The position numbers and the translations under genes are program-made. Under the pieces are notes generated by a model that was given only the letters and a program-made list of their open reading frames with translations, was not told where the DNA came from and did not search any database. A stretch of DNA of 64,000 bases from Klebsiella oxytoca. Lineage in GTDB: Bacteria > Pseudomonadota > Gammaproteobacteria > Enterobacterales > Enterobacteriaceae. Positions 30,727-40,467 of this stretch are shown piece after piece. Positions within the stretch are counted from its first letter, which is position 1, and each line of letters begins with the position of its first letter. The stretch covers positions 4,960,001 through 5,024,000 of the forward strand of contig NZ_CP046115.1 of the NCBI RefSeq assembly GCF_009707385.1, written 5' to 3'.

Positions 30727-33285
30727 GTGAAGTTCGTAAAGTATCTTTTTATCCTTGCAGTCTGTTGCGTACTGCTGGGAGCAGGCTCGATTTTTGGTCT
30801 TTATAAATATATAGAGCCGCAGCTCCCCGATGTCGCAACCCTGAAGGATGTGCGCTTGCAAATCCCGATGCAGGTCTATAGCGCGGATGGCGAGCTGATC
30901 GCGCAATATGGCGAAAAGCGCCGTATTCCCGTCACGCTGCAGCAAATGCCGCCTGAGCTGATAAAAGCGTTTATCGCCACCGAGGACAGCCGCTTTTATG
31001 AGCATCATGGCGTTGACCCGGTAGGGATTTTCCGCGCCGCCAGCGTTGCGATGTTCTCCGGCCACGCTTCGCAGGGCGCCAGTACGATTACTCAGCAGCT
31101 GGCGCGTAACTTCTTTCTGAGTCCTGAAAAGACGCTGATGCGTAAGGTGAAAGAAGCCTTCCTTGCGATCCGCATTGAGCAGTTGCTCAACAAAGATGAA
31201 ATCCTTGAGCTGTACCTGAATAAAATCTATCTCGGCTACCGCGCCTACGGCGTCGGCGCCGCCGCACAGGTCTATTTCGGCAAAACGGTGGATCAGCTGA
31301 CGCTGAGCGAAATGGCGGTAATTGCGGGCTTGCCTAAAGCGCCGTCAACCTTTAACCCGCTCTATTCGATGGACCGCGCGACCGCCCGCCGCAACGTTGT
31401 TCTGTCACGAATGTTGAGCGAAGGCTATATCTCGCAGTCGCAGTACGATCAGGCGCGTAGCCAGGCTATCGACGCGAGATACCATACGCCGGAAATTGCC
31501 TTCTCATCCCCGTATCTCAGCGAAATGGTGCGTCAGGAAATGGTCAGCCGCTACGGCGAGCAGGCCTATGAAGACGGCTATCGCGTCTACACCACCATTA
31601 CGCGTAAAAATCAGCAGTCAGCCCAGCAGGCGGTGCGTAACAATGTGCTGGATTACGATATGCGCCACGGCTATCGCGGTCCGGCAAACGTCCTGTGGAA
31701 AGTGGGTGAAACGCCGTGGGATAACCAGAAAATCATCGATACGCTGAAAAAAATTCCCGGCTCCGGACCTCTCTCACCGGCGGTAATTACTTCGGCAAGC
31801 CCGCAGGAGGCCGTCGCGTTACTGAGCAACGGAACCTCGGTATCGCTGAACATGGAAGGCGTCCGTTGGGCACGTCGCTTTATCTCTGATACCCAGCAGG
31901 GCGCTACGCCGCGTAAAGTGAACGATGTAGTGCAAAGCGGACAGCAGGTCTGGGTCCGCGAGGTAGGTAACAGCTGGTGGCTATCGCAGGTGCCTGATGT
32001 CAACTCGGCGCTGGTATCGATCAACCCGCAAAACGGGGCAATCATTGCGCTGGTGGGCGGTTTCGATTTCAACCAAAGCAAGTTCAACCGCGCGACTCAG
32101 GCGCTGCGCCAGGTTGGTTCTAACATTAAGCCATTCCTGTACACCGCCGCTATGGATAAAGGTTTAACGCTGGCGAGCATGCTCAATGACGTGCCGATTT
32201 CCCGCTGGGACGCTGGTTCCGGCTCCGACTGGCGGCCCAAAAACTCACCGCCGCAGTATGCGGGTCCTATCCGCCTTCGCCAGGGATTGGGTCAATCAAA
32301 GAACGTTGTCATGGTGCGCGCGATGCGGGCCATGGGCGTGGACTACGCGGCTGAGTATCTCCAGCGTTTCGGCTTCCCGGCGCAGAATATTGTACGCACC
32401 GAATCGCTGGCGCTGGGTTCCGCGTCCTTTACGCCGCTTCAGGTGGCTCGCGGCTACTCGGTGATGGCTAACGGTGGTTTCCTGATCAGCCCCTGGTTTA
32501 TCAGCAAAATTGAGAACGATCAGGGCGGCGTCATTTTTGAAGAGCGTCCAAAAATTGCCTGCCCGGAGTGCAATATTCCGGTGATTTACGGTGATACTCC
32601 AAAATCAAATGTTCTGGAAAATAAAGATGTTGAAGACGTCGTGACCTCTGAGGAGCCGCAAAACGCCAGCGTCCCTCCGCAGCCTCAGCTTGCGCAGGCA
32701 AATCAGTCACTGGTGGCACAAAGCGGGGCTCCTGAGTATGCTCCACACGTGATCAACACGCCGCTGGCATTCCTGATTAAAAGCGCTCTCAATACCAACA
32801 TTTTTGGCGAACCTGGCTGGATGGGAACCGGCTGGCGCGCAGGCCGCGATCTGCAGCGTCACGATATCGGCGGTAAAACAGGAACTACTAACAGTTCAAA
32901 AGATGCGTGGTTCTCCGGCTATGGTCCAGGCGTTGTGACGTCAGTCTGGATTGGCTTTGATGACCACCGCCGCGATCTCGGCCGTACCACCGCCTCCGGG
33001 GCAATCAAAAATCAGATATCGGGCTATGAAGGCGGCGCAAAAAGCGCGCAGCCAGCCTGGGATGATTTTATGAAGAGAGTGCTGGAAGGCGTGCCGGAAG
33101 AGCCGCTGACGCCGCCGCCGGGAATCATTACGGTTAACATCGACCGCAGTACCGGCCAGTTGGCCAGCGGCGGCAACAGCCGCGCTGAGTACTTTATTGA
33201 GGGTACTCAGCCGACCCAGCAGGCGGTTCGTGAAGTTGGCACCACCATCACCGATGGCGGGGGCGAGACCCACGAACTGTTCTGA
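30727..33285 (+). CDS. mrcA: Penicillin-binding protein 1A (MrcA/PonA)
   Basis: Bifunctional peptidoglycan synthase of the inner membrane, 852 residues. A short cytoplasmic tail and a membrane helix (YLFILAVCCVLLGAGSIFGL near residue 6) precede the GT51 glycosyltransferase, with the catalytic Glu in ATEDSRFYEHHGVDPVGIF near 80. The transpeptidase domain has SNIKPFLYTAA (Ser-x-x-Lys) near 465, QSKNVV (Ser-x-Asn) near 523 and GGKTGTTNSS near 715. An OB-like insert lies between the two. The start codon is GTG after TCTCCG, a weak ribosome site, as in E. coli. It ends at a strong terminator. Confidence 0.97.
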   Translation: MKFVKYLFILAVCCVLLGAGSIFGLYKYIEPQLPDVATLKDVRLQIPMQVYSADGELIAQYGEKRRIPVTLQQMPPELIKAFIATEDSRFYEHHGVDPVGIFRAASVAMFSGHASQGASTITQQLARNFFLSPEKTLMRKVKEAFLAIRIEQLLNKDEILELYLNKIYLGYRAYGVGAAAQVYFGKTVDQLTLSEMAVIAGLPKAPSTFNPLYSMDRATARRNVVLSRMLSEGYISQSQYDQARSQAIDARYHTPEIAFSSPYLSEMVRQEMVSRYGEQAYEDGYRVYTTITRKNQQSAQQAVRNNVLDYDMRHGYRGPANVLWKVGETPWDNQKIIDTLKKIPGSGPLSPAVITSASPQEAVALLSNGTSVSLNMEGVRWARRFISDTQQGATPRKVNDVVQSGQQVWVREVGNSWWLSQVPDVNSALVSINPQNGAIIALVGGFDFNQSKFNRATQALRQVGSNIKPFLYTAAMDKGLTLASMLNDVPISRWDAGSGSDWRPKNSPPQYAGPIRLRQGLGQSKNVVMVRAMRAMGVDYAAEYLQRFGFPAQNIVRTESLALGSASFTPLQVARGYSVMANGGFLISPWFISKIENDQGGVIFEERPKIACPECNIPVIYGDTPKSNVLENKDVEDVVTSEEPQNASVPPQPQLAQANQSLVAQSGAPEYAPHVINTPLAFLIKSALNTNIFGEPGWMGTGWRAGRDLQRHDIGGKTGTTNSSKDAWFSGYGPGVVTSVWIGFDDHRRDLGRTTASGAIKNQISGYEGGAKSAQPAWDDFMKRVLEGVPEEPLTPPPGIITVNIDRSTGQLASGGNSRAEYFIEGTQPTQQAVREVGTTITDGGGETHELF

Positions 33286-33286
33286 C

Positions 33287-33316
33287 AAAAAAAGCGCCTG
33301 CGGGCGCTTTTTTTTG
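33287..33316 (+). terminator. Rho-independent terminator after mrcA
   Basis: AAAAGCGCC and GGGCGCTTTT form a G/C-rich stem around TGC, followed by eight T, right after the mrcA stop codon. It lies between convergent mrcA and nudE and has A/T tails on both sides. Confidence 0.85.
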
Positions 33317-33370
33317 GCTGGGGGAAATCGGTTTGTAGGTATCAACCCCGTATTCATGCGAAACGATACG

Positions 33371-33931
33371 CTACAGCCGCCCTTGAGCCTGCAGCCATTC
33401 GCGCAGCAGAAAAAGCGCGCTAACGTTACGGGCTTCGTTGAAGTCTTCTTCATCAAGCAGCGCCATCAGCTGCGACAGCGGCCAACGAACCTGCGGCAGC
33501 GGCTCTGGCTCATCGCCAGGCAGCGACTCCGGGTAAAGGTCTTCCGCCACCAGGATATTCATTTTGCTGGAAAAATAGGACGGCGCCATACTCAACTTTT
33601 TCAAAAACGTCAGTTTTCGCGCACCAAAACCCACTTCTTCTTTCAGTTCACGGTTGGCGGCCTCCAGTACGCTTTCGCCCGGATCGATCAAGCCTTTTGA
33701 AAAGCCCAGCTCATAGGACTCCGTACCAACCGCGTATTCACGAATCAAAATTATATGGGCATCGACAATTGGCACAATCATCACAGCTTCACGAGTTGAA
33801 GGCCGCATCCGTTCATACACCCGGCGTACGCCGTTGCTGAACTCAAGATCCACGCTTTCAACATTAAATAGACGCGAGCGCGCGACTGTTTCAACATTGA
33901 GAATGGTGGGTTTTTGTAATGATTTGCTCAT
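33371..33931 (-). CDS. nudE: ADP compounds hydrolase NudE (Nudix)
   Basis: A 186-residue Nudix hydrolase that cleaves ADP-linked compounds such as Ap3A, ADP-ribose and NADH. The complete Nudix box is GLIDPGESVLEAANRELKEE followed by VGF, near residue 92. The ATG at 33931 (MSKSLQKPTILNVETVARSR) is preferred over the in-frame ATG six bases upstream because it gives the E. coli N-terminus and length. It is convergent with mrcA and divergent from igaA. Confidence 0.95.
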   Translation of the reverse strand: MSKSLQKPTILNVETVARSRLFNVESVDLEFSNGVRRVYERMRPSTREAVMIVPIVDAHIILIREYAVGTESYELGFSKGLIDPGESVLEAANRELKEEVGFGARKLTFLKKLSMAPSYFSSKMNILVAEDLYPESLPGDEPEPLPQVRWPLSQLMALLDEEDFNEARNVSALFLLREWLQAQGRL

Positions 33932-34255
33932 TGTCATCGGTCTATAGTGTGATTACAGAGGTCATTGTGCGATACGCAGCACGGTTTCGGCAATTCAATT
34001 CGCCACTAATTTACATAGTTGCAACTTTTTCGTTTTAAAATCTGGTGCCACAAAGACTAAAAAGTCAATAGGTTGAATAGTATTTGAGAATATACCGATT
34101 TCTGGATTTTAACGTTTTTGATAAGGTTGTATGCTGCTGCATTGCATAATAGATTTTCCCGTATTAACAGGATAAGTGCCGATTGCGGCGGCTGTTTTAG
34201 CTTCATGATGAATGGCAACCGACGATACCAGTAAGAAAAGAATAATTATGATGGG
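33932..34255. other. nudE-igaA divergent intergenic region
   Basis: A 324-base A+T-rich gene-free stretch that must hold the promoters of nudE and of the igaA-yrfG-hslRO unit. I could not pick a convincing -35/-10 pair or a known operator. No open frame with a ribosome site is visible. Confidence 0.5.
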
Positions 34256-36391
34256 ATGGGCATGGGCACCTTTCTGATATTTTTAATAGCTCTGCTAATC
34301 TGCGCATTGCTTATCGGCTGGTGGTATCGCACGCATGCAAGACGTCGCCGCCTGCCGCTGCTGCATGCCTTTAGCGATGCCGCTACGCGCAAGCTTTCCG
34401 ACGAAGAACGCAGCGCCGTAGAAAAATACCTCGAAAGCCTCAGCCGCAGCCAGCAGCTCCCTGCGTCTGGCGCCAGCACCGCGCCGGTAAACCTGACGTT
34501 GACCGAACAGAGCGGCACCGTGTATAGCGTCACCCGCGCAATTACGCGCTACGGCATCACCACTGACGATCTCAATAAATGGCGCTATTTCCTTGATTCA
34601 GTGGAGATTCACCTGCCCCCGTTCTGGGAGCAGCATATCAATGATGAAAACAGCGTCGAATTAATCTCCACCGACAGCCTGCCTCTGGTCATTGCTCTCA
34701 ACGGCCAGACGCTAAGCGACTATCCGCAGGAATCCCAGGCGCTGGCTCTTGAAAAAGCTCCTGCGACCCAGGCATCCATCCGCGGAGAAGAGAGCGAGCA
34801 AATTGAGCTGCTCAGCATCCGCCCGGAAACGACTGAAGAACACGCGCTCAGCCGCCCGGAAGGTCTTCGCGAAGCCATTCTGGCGGTCGCTGCTTTCCTG
34901 CTGTTTTATTGCAGCCTGATAACTCCCGATGTTTTTTCTCCCTGGCTGTTGGGGGGCGGTTTAGTACTTCTGCTTGCCAGCATTTGGGGGATTTACGCGC
35001 CGCCGCGCAAAACATCGCTCCGCGAGATTCACTGTCTACGCGGCATGCCCAAACGCTGGGGGCTGTTTGGCGAAAACAATCAGGAGCATATCAACAATAT
35101 TTCTCTTGGCATCATCGACCTGATCTACCCTCGCCACTGGCAACCGTGGATTGCTCAGGATTTGGGCCAGCAGACGGATATTGATATTTATCTCAGCCGC
35201 CACGTTGTGCGCCAGGGGCGTTTCCTGTCCCTGCATGATGAAGTCAAAAACTTCCCGCTTCAGTACTGGCTTCGCAGCACAATTATCGCGCTGGGAGCGC
35301 TGCTGGTTGTTGTGATGCTGTGGGCCAGCGTCCCGCTGAATATGCCGTTTAAATTCACGCTTTCATGGCTAAAAGGCGCGCAAACTATCGAAGCCACGAC
35401 GGTAGCCCAGCTGGATAAGTCGAAAATTCGCATTGGCGATACGCTGCGTCTGAAGGGCTCGGGAATGTGCAATATCCACACGCCGGGCACCTGGACGGCA
35501 AAAGAGAATTCGCCGTTTATGCCGTTCGACTGTTCGCAAATCGTCTGGAATGATGCACCTCCCCTGCCGCTGCCGGAGTCCGATATCGTCAGTAAAGCCA
35601 CCGCGCTGATGCAGACCGTTCAACGCCAGCTCCATCCAGAATCCGCAGAGGATTCGCGAGTCAGCCCGGCCTTGCGTTCGGCTATTCAGAAATCCGGCAT
35701 GGTACTACTGGATGACTTTGGCGATATCGTCACAAAAACCAACGACCTGTGCTCTGCAAAAGACGACTGCGTTCGTTTGAAAAATGCGCTGGTTAACCTC
35801 GGTAACACTCGTAACTGGGAAACGCTGATCAAACGCGCCAGCGCGGGTAAACTTGACGGTGTCAATGTGCTGCTACGTCCGGTAAGCGCGGAATCGTTAG
35901 AAAATCTGGTCACCACCTCAACCGCTCCGTTCGTCAGCCGGGAAACCGCGCGCGCGGCTCAGGCATTAAACAGCCCGGCGCCTGGCGGTTTCCTGATTGC
36001 CAGCGATGAGGGCAGCGAGCTGGTGAATCAGCCATGGCCGAGCACTGGGTTATACGATTTCCCGGCACACCAGCAGTGGAGCGAACTACGGCGCCTCGCG
36101 GGTATGCTGATGAACACGCCGTTCCAGGCTGAAGGGATCGTCACCAGTATTTACACCGATGCCAACGGTACTCAGCATATCAACCTGCATCGTATTCCCG
36201 ATCGCACCGGGCTGTGGCGCTATCTTGGAACCACGCTACTGCTGCTGACCATGCTGGGCTGTGCGGCGTATCACGGCATCCTGGCTTTACGTCGTTATCA
36301 GCGCCATCGCCAACGTCAGGAAGAGATCCAGAAATACTACGAAAGCTGCCTGAATCCGGTTTTACTTTCCTCGCCTGACCCGCAAGAATAA
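34256..36391 (+). CDS. igaA: IgaA (YrfF), inner-membrane repressor of the Rcs phosphorelay
   Basis: A 711-residue inner-membrane protein that restrains Rcs envelope-stress signalling through RcsD; loss is lethal in wild-type Salmonella. Membrane segments are FLIFLIALLICALLIGWWYR near residue 5, a pair near 205-245 (LAVAAFLLFYCSLITP and LLGGGLVLLLASIWG), STIIALGALLVVVMLWASV near 342 and LLLLTMLGCAAYHGIL near 662. A large periplasmic domain lies between the last two and contains conserved cysteines, as in MCNIHTPGTW and DDCVRLKN. ATG codons at 34256 and 34262 are both possible; alignment favours 34262. Confidence 0.93.
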   Translation: MGMGTFLIFLIALLICALLIGWWYRTHARRRRLPLLHAFSDAATRKLSDEERSAVEKYLESLSRSQQLPASGASTAPVNLTLTEQSGTVYSVTRAITRYGITTDDLNKWRYFLDSVEIHLPPFWEQHINDENSVELISTDSLPLVIALNGQTLSDYPQESQALALEKAPATQASIRGEESEQIELLSIRPETTEEHALSRPEGLREAILAVAAFLLFYCSLITPDVFSPWLLGGGLVLLLASIWGIYAPPRKTSLREIHCLRGMPKRWGLFGENNQEHINNISLGIIDLIYPRHWQPWIAQDLGQQTDIDIYLSRHVVRQGRFLSLHDEVKNFPLQYWLRSTIIALGALLVVVMLWASVPLNMPFKFTLSWLKGAQTIEATTVAQLDKSKIRIGDTLRLKGSGMCNIHTPGTWTAKENSPFMPFDCSQIVWNDAPPLPLPESDIVSKATALMQTVQRQLHPESAEDSRVSPALRSAIQKSGMVLLDDFGDIVTKTNDLCSAKDDCVRLKNALVNLGNTRNWETLIKRASAGKLDGVNVLLRPVSAESLENLVTTSTAPFVSRETARAAQALNSPAPGGFLIASDEGSELVNQPWPSTGLYDFPAHQQWSELRRLAGMLMNTPFQAEGIVTSIYTDANGTQHINLHRIPDRTGLWRYLGTTLLLLTMLGCAAYHGILALRRYQRHRQRQEEIQKYYESCLNPVLLSSPDPQE

Positions 36392-36454
36392 ACCTCTGTG
36401 CGACGGGGTATGATACCCTGTCGCGCAATTTCCCCCCCTCGCTGGAGACTTACC

Positions 36455-37138
36455 ATGCATTTTGATATTGCCTGGCAAGAGGTTGATACCGTTCTGCTGG
36501 ATATGGACGGCACGCTGCTCGACCTCGCTTTCGACAACTACTTCTGGCAAAAACTGGTCCCGGAAACCTGGGGCGCCGCGCGGGGACTCAACCTGCAGGA
36601 AGCCAGAGACGCGATGCGTCAGGAGTATCATGCGGTACAACATACGCTAAACTGGTACTGCCTGGATTACTGGAGCGAGCGCCTGGGTTTGGATATTTGT
36701 GCGATGACCAGCGAGCAGGGGCCAAGAGCCGTGCTGCGTGAAGATACCGTGCCGTTCCTTGAGGCGCTTAAAACCAGCGGTAAGCGGCGGATTTTGCTGA
36801 CTAACGCCCATCCGCATAATCTGGCGGTGAAGCTAAAACACACCGGACTGGACGCGCACCTTGATTTATTACTTTCCACCCACACATTTGGTTATCCGAA
36901 AGAAGATCAGCGGCTGTGGCACGCTGTAGCTGAAGAAACCGGCTTCGAGGCGCGCAACACGCTCTTCGTCGATGATAACGAAGCCATTCTTGACGCGGCG
37001 GCGGAGTTTGGCATCCGCTATTGCCTGGGTATCACCAACCCCGATTCCGGACTGGCGGAAAAAAGCTACGTTCGCCATCCAGGATTAAATGATTACCGGC
37101 ATCTGATCCCCTCGCTGAGCCAACAGGAGAAGCCATGA
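36455..37138 (+). CDS. yrfG: YrfG, HAD-family nucleotidase
   Basis: A 227-residue HAD phosphatase; the E. coli protein dephosphorylates purine nucleotides. Motif I is VLLDMDGTLLDLAFDNYFWQ near residue 13, motif II LLTNAHPHNL near 115, and motif III is FVDDNEAILDAAAEFG near 172 with a preceding lysine in GYPKEDQRLW. The ATG at 36455, preceded by GCTGGAGAC, gives the family N-terminus; the frame opens earlier at 36398. It overlaps hslR by four bases. Confidence 0.94.
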   Translation: MHFDIAWQEVDTVLLDMDGTLLDLAFDNYFWQKLVPETWGAARGLNLQEARDAMRQEYHAVQHTLNWYCLDYWSERLGLDICAMTSEQGPRAVLREDTVPFLEALKTSGKRRILLTNAHPHNLAVKLKHTGLDAHLDLLLSTHTFGYPKEDQRLWHAVAEETGFEARNTLFVDDNEAILDAAAEFGIRYCLGITNPDSGLAEKSYVRHPGLNDYRHLIPSLSQQEKP

Positions 37139-37536
37139 AAGAAAAAGATGTCGAGGCCGTCAGGCTGGACAAATGGCTGTGGGCTGCCCGCATTTATAAA
37201 ACTCGTGCGCTGGCGCGCGAGATGATTGAAGGCGGAAAGGTGCACTATAACGGACAGCGCAGCAAGCCGGGGAAAGTCGTCGAACCAGGCGCCATCCTGA
37301 TGCTGCGCCAGGGCAATGACGAACGCACTATCGTGGTAAAAGGCATTACCGAACAGCGCAGACCCGCCAGTGAAGCCGTCGCGCTTTATGAAGAGACGGC
37401 TGAGAGCATCGAGAAACGCGAGAAAGTGGCGCTGGCGCGAAAAATGAACGCGTTAACCATGCCGCATCCCGACAGACGTCCGGATAAGAAAGAGCGCCGC
37501 GACCTGATGAGATTTAAACACGGCGATAGTGAATAA
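37135..37536 (+). CDS. hslR: Heat-shock ribosome-associated protein HslR (Hsp15)
   Basis: A 133-residue S4-domain RNA-binding protein that rescues stalled 50S subunits carrying peptidyl-tRNA after heat shock. The S4 domain runs from VRLDKWLWAARIYKTRALAR near residue 8 to HYNGQRSKPGKVVEPGA near 38. The C-terminal tail is strongly basic (RRPDKKERRDLMRFKHGD). The ATG overlaps the yrfG stop, and hslO follows after 24 bases, the usual heat-shock pair. Confidence 0.96.
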   Translation: MKEKDVEAVRLDKWLWAARIYKTRALAREMIEGGKVHYNGQRSKPGKVVEPGAILMLRQGNDERTIVVKGITEQRRPASEAVALYEETAESIEKREKVALARKMNALTMPHPDRRPDKKERRDLMRFKHGDSE

Positions 37537-37560
37537 CTGTGGCCCGCAAGAGAGATGATT

Positions 37561-38439
37561 ATGACTCAACACGATCAATTACACCGCTATCTGTTTGAAA
37601 ACTATGCCGTACGCGGTGAGCTGGTGACAGTTTCAGAAACTTTAGAACAGATTCTGACAAACCATAGCTATCCGCAGCCGGTGAAAACCGTGCTGGCGGA
37701 ACTGCTGGTCGCCACCAGCCTGCTGACCGCGACGCTAAAGTTCGCGGGCGATATCACCGTTCAGCTACAGGGCGATGGCCCGCTGTCGTTAGCGGTGATC
37801 AACGGCAACAATCAGCAGCAGATGCGCGGCGTCGCCCGCACGCAGGGTGAGATCCCGGAAGGGGCGGACCTGAAAACCATGGTCGGTAACGGATATCTGG
37901 TCATTACCATCTCTCCGGAAGAAGGCGAGCGCTATCAGGGCGTGGTAGGTCTTGAAGGCGATACGCTGGCAGCCTGTCTGGAAGATTATTTCCAGCGCTC
38001 CGAACAGCTGCCGACCCGCCTGATCATCCGTAGCGGCGAACACGAAGGTAAACCGATGGCCGGCGGCATGCTGCTACAGGTACTTCCGGCACAAGACGCG
38101 CAGGCGGCTGATTTCGAACATCTCAGTACGCTGACCGAAACCATCAAAGCTGAAGAGCTGTTTACCCTGCCCGCGAACGATGTGCTCTGGCGTTTGTACC
38201 ATGAAGAAGAAGTCACCGTTTACGAGCCGCAGAGCGTCGAATTTAAATGTACCTGCTCCCGCGAGCGCTGCGCCGGCGCGCTGAAAACTCTGCCGGATGA
38301 AGAGATCGACAGCATCCTCGCTGACGAAGGTGAAATTGATATGCACTGCGATTATTGCGGCAATCATTACATCTTTAATGCGATGGACATTGCCGAGATC
38401 CGCAACAACGCCTCCCCGGCTGACCCGAAGATCCATTAA
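37561..38439 (+). CDS. hslO: Redox-regulated chaperone Hsp33 (HslO)
   Basis: A 292-residue cytoplasmic holdase activated by oxidation and unfolding. The C-terminal redox switch has all four zinc cysteines: [10 protein letters not shown] near residue 229 (Cys-x-Cys) and MHCDYCGNH near 262 (Cys-x2-Cys). The linker and substrate-binding body match the family, for example [20 protein letters not shown] near residue 6. I use the ATG at 37561, as in E. coli; another in-frame ATG lies six bases upstream. A hairpin follows the stop. Confidence 0.97.
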   Translation: MTQHDQLHRYLFENYAVRGELVTVSETLEQILTNHSYPQPVKTVLAELLVATSLLTATLKFAGDITVQLQGDGPLSLAVINGNNQQQMRGVARTQGEIPEGADLKTMVGNGYLVITISPEEGERYQGVVGLEGDTLAACLEDYFQRSEQLPTRLIIRSGEHEGKPMAGGMLLQVLPAQDAQAADFEHLSTLTETIKAEELFTLPANDVLWRLYHEEEVTVYEPQSVEFKCTCSRERCAGALKTLPDEEIDSILADEGEIDMHCDYCGNHYIFNAMDIAEIRNNASPADPKIH

Positions 38440-38786
38440 TTTGCAATACGCCAGAGGCGATGTTTTATATCGCCCTGGCGTCAAGCGTTTTTCTACGCGT
38501 GATGAATCGATTCCTTAGGAAAGAGTTACGTAATTTTCTTTCAGTTAAGCGATTACATTCACATTTCTATAGTTTTTTTAATTTCTTTTTAACCATTAAG
38601 AAACATCTACCCCCACCGAAGCCCTATTTCCTGAGATAATGCCCTACGCTTCGTGACAGGAGTCACAACGTTTTTCGTAAGTCTGTAGTTTGTCGAGATA
38701 CGTAAATCTATGAGCCTGGTCGCGGTCTATACCCTGTAATAAACCCTACAATTTAAAGCAGTACATATTGGCTAAGGAGCAGTGAC
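38440..38786. promoter_or_regulatory. hslO-pckA intergenic region: hslO hairpin and pckA promoter
   Basis: A 347-base gene-free stretch. A hairpin at 38448-38481 (ACGCCAG and CTGGCGT arms with inner GGCGAT/ATCGCC) probably ends the hslO transcript. The rest is A+T-rich and holds a CRP-like site at 38652-38667 and an untranslated pckA leader of at least 60 bases, with AAGGAG eight bases before the start codon. Confidence 0.7.
38652..38667. promoter_or_regulatory. CRP site upstream of pckA
   Basis: CGTGACAGGAGTCACA differs from TGTGA-N6-TCACA at one base. The E. coli pckA gene is cAMP-CRP dependent, and the site lies 120 bases before the start codon. Confidence 0.7.
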
Positions 38787-40406
38787 ATGCGCGTTAATAG
38801 TTTAACCCCGCAGGATCTCAAGGCTTATGGTATCAATGACGTCCAGGATATCGTCCATAACCCCAGCTACGATACTCTGTATCAGGAAGAGCTCGCCCCT
38901 AATCTGGAAGGTTATGAACGTGGCGTGTTAACAAATCTTGGTGCAATCGCCGTAGATACCGGTATTTTTACCGGCCGTTCTCCAAAAGATAAATATATCG
39001 TTCGTGACGACACTACCCGCGATACCGTGTGGTGGGCCGATAAAGGCAAAGGTAAGAACGACAACAAGCCGCTCTCAGAAGAAACCTGGCAGCACCTGAA
39101 GGGTCTGGTCACCCGCCAGCTCTCCGGTAAACGTCTGTTTATCGTTGATGCCTTCTGCGGCGCCAACGCCGACACCCGCCTGAGCGTCCGCTTTATTACC
39201 GAAGTCGCCTGGCAGGCGCATTTCGTGAAGAACATGTTTATTCGCCCGAGCGATGAAGAGCTGGCAAACTTTAAACCAGATTTCATCGTGATGAACGGCG
39301 CCAAATGCACTAACCCGCAGTGGAAAGAGCAGGGCCTGAACTCTGAGAACTTCATCGCTTTCAACCTGACCGAGCGCATCCAGCTAATCGGCGGAACCTG
39401 GTACGGCGGCGAAATGAAAAAGGGGATGTTCTCCATCATGAACTACCTGCTGCCGCTGCAGGGTATCGCCTCTATGCACTGCTCCGCCAACGTCGGGGAA
39501 AAAGAGGATGTCGCCATCTTCTTCGGCCTTTCCGGCACCGGCAAAACCACGCTATCCACCGACCCGAAACGCCGCCTGATTGGCGATGACGAACACGGTT
39601 GGGATGATGACGGGGTGTTTAACTTCGAAGGCGGCTGCTACGCGAAAACCATTAAGCTTTCCGAAGCCGCAGAGCCGGATATTTACCATGCGATTCGCCG
39701 CGATGCATTGCTGGAGAACGTCGTGGTGCTGGCCGATGGTACTATCGACTTTAACGACGGTTCGAAGACCGAAAACACCCGCGTCTCCTATCCGATCAAC
39801 CATATCGAGAACATCGTTAAGCCGATCTCCAAAGCGGGACACGCCACCAAGGTTATCTTCCTGACCGCCGACGCATTTGGCGTCCTGCCGCCGGTTTCTC
39901 GCCTGACCGCCGATCAGACCCAGTACCACTTCCTGTCTGGCTTCACCGCCAAACTGGCCGGTACCGAGCGTGGAGTCACTGAGCCAACGCCGACCTTCTC
40001 CGCCTGCTTCGGCGCCGCGTTCCTGTCGCTGCATCCAACGCAATACGCAGAAGTGCTGGTGAAACGTATGCAGGCTTCCGGCGCGCAGGCCTATCTGGTT
40101 AACACCGGCTGGAACGGCACCGGTAAACGTATCTCGATCAAAGATACCCGCGCTATCATCGATGCGATCCTTGATGGCTCGCTGGACAATGCAGAAACCT
40201 TCACTTTGCCGATGTTTGAGCTGCAGATCCCAACGGCGCTGCCGGGCGTGGATACCCATATCCTCGATCCACGCAACACCTACGGCTCGCCAGAGCAGTG
40301 GCAGGAGAAAGCCGAGCAGCTGGCGAAGCTGTTTATTGAGAACTTCGAGAAGTACACCGATACGCCTGCGGGCGCAGCGCTGGTAGCCGCGGGGCCAAAA
40401 CTCTAA
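38787..40406 (+). CDS. pckA: Phosphoenolpyruvate carboxykinase (ATP) PckA
   Basis: Gluconeogenic enzyme that converts oxaloacetate and ATP to phosphoenolpyruvate, 539 residues. The P-loop is [20 protein letters not shown] near residue 248, the metal/substrate region [20 protein letters not shown] near 268, and the PEPCK signature is present around [19 protein letters not shown] near 116. The CRP site upstream fits carbon-source control. In E. coli its downstream neighbour is envZ; here malQ follows directly. Confidence 0.98.
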   Translation: MRVNSLTPQDLKAYGINDVQDIVHNPSYDTLYQEELAPNLEGYERGVLTNLGAIAVDTGIFTGRSPKDKYIVRDDTTRDTVWWADKGKGKNDNKPLSEETWQHLKGLVTRQLSGKRLFIVDAFCGANADTRLSVRFITEVAWQAHFVKNMFIRPSDEELANFKPDFIVMNGAKCTNPQWKEQGLNSENFIAFNLTERIQLIGGTWYGGEMKKGMFSIMNYLLPLQGIASMHCSANVGEKEDVAIFFGLSGTGKTTLSTDPKRRLIGDDEHGWDDDGVFNFEGGCYAKTIKLSEAAEPDIYHAIRRDALLENVVVLADGTIDFNDGSKTENTRVSYPINHIENIVKPISKAGHATKVIFLTADAFGVLPPVSRLTADQTQYHFLSGFTAKLAGTERGVTEPTPTFSACFGAAFLSLHPTQYAEVLVKRMQASGAQAYLVNTGWNGTGKRISIKDTRAIIDAILDGSLDNAETFTLPMFELQIPTALPGVDTHILDPRNTYGSPEQWQEKAEQLAKLFIENFEKYTDTPAGAALVAAGPKL

Positions 40407-40423
40407 GCGGATTATCAGAAATG

Positions 40424-40457
40424 AAAAAGCCGGGAATCGCTTCCCGGCTTTTTTTAT
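40424..40457. terminator. Bidirectional terminator between pckA and malQ
   Basis: AAAAAGCCGGGAA and TTCCCGGCTTTTT arms form a perfect stem with a short loop and T runs on both strands. It ends convergent pckA and malQ. Confidence 0.9.
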
Positions 40458-40467
40458 AAACTGCAAA

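Noticed and set aside
39552..40466. A 304-codon open frame on the minus strand
   Set aside because: It lies antisense to pckA, runs through the pckA terminator, and has no recognisable domain or ribosome site.
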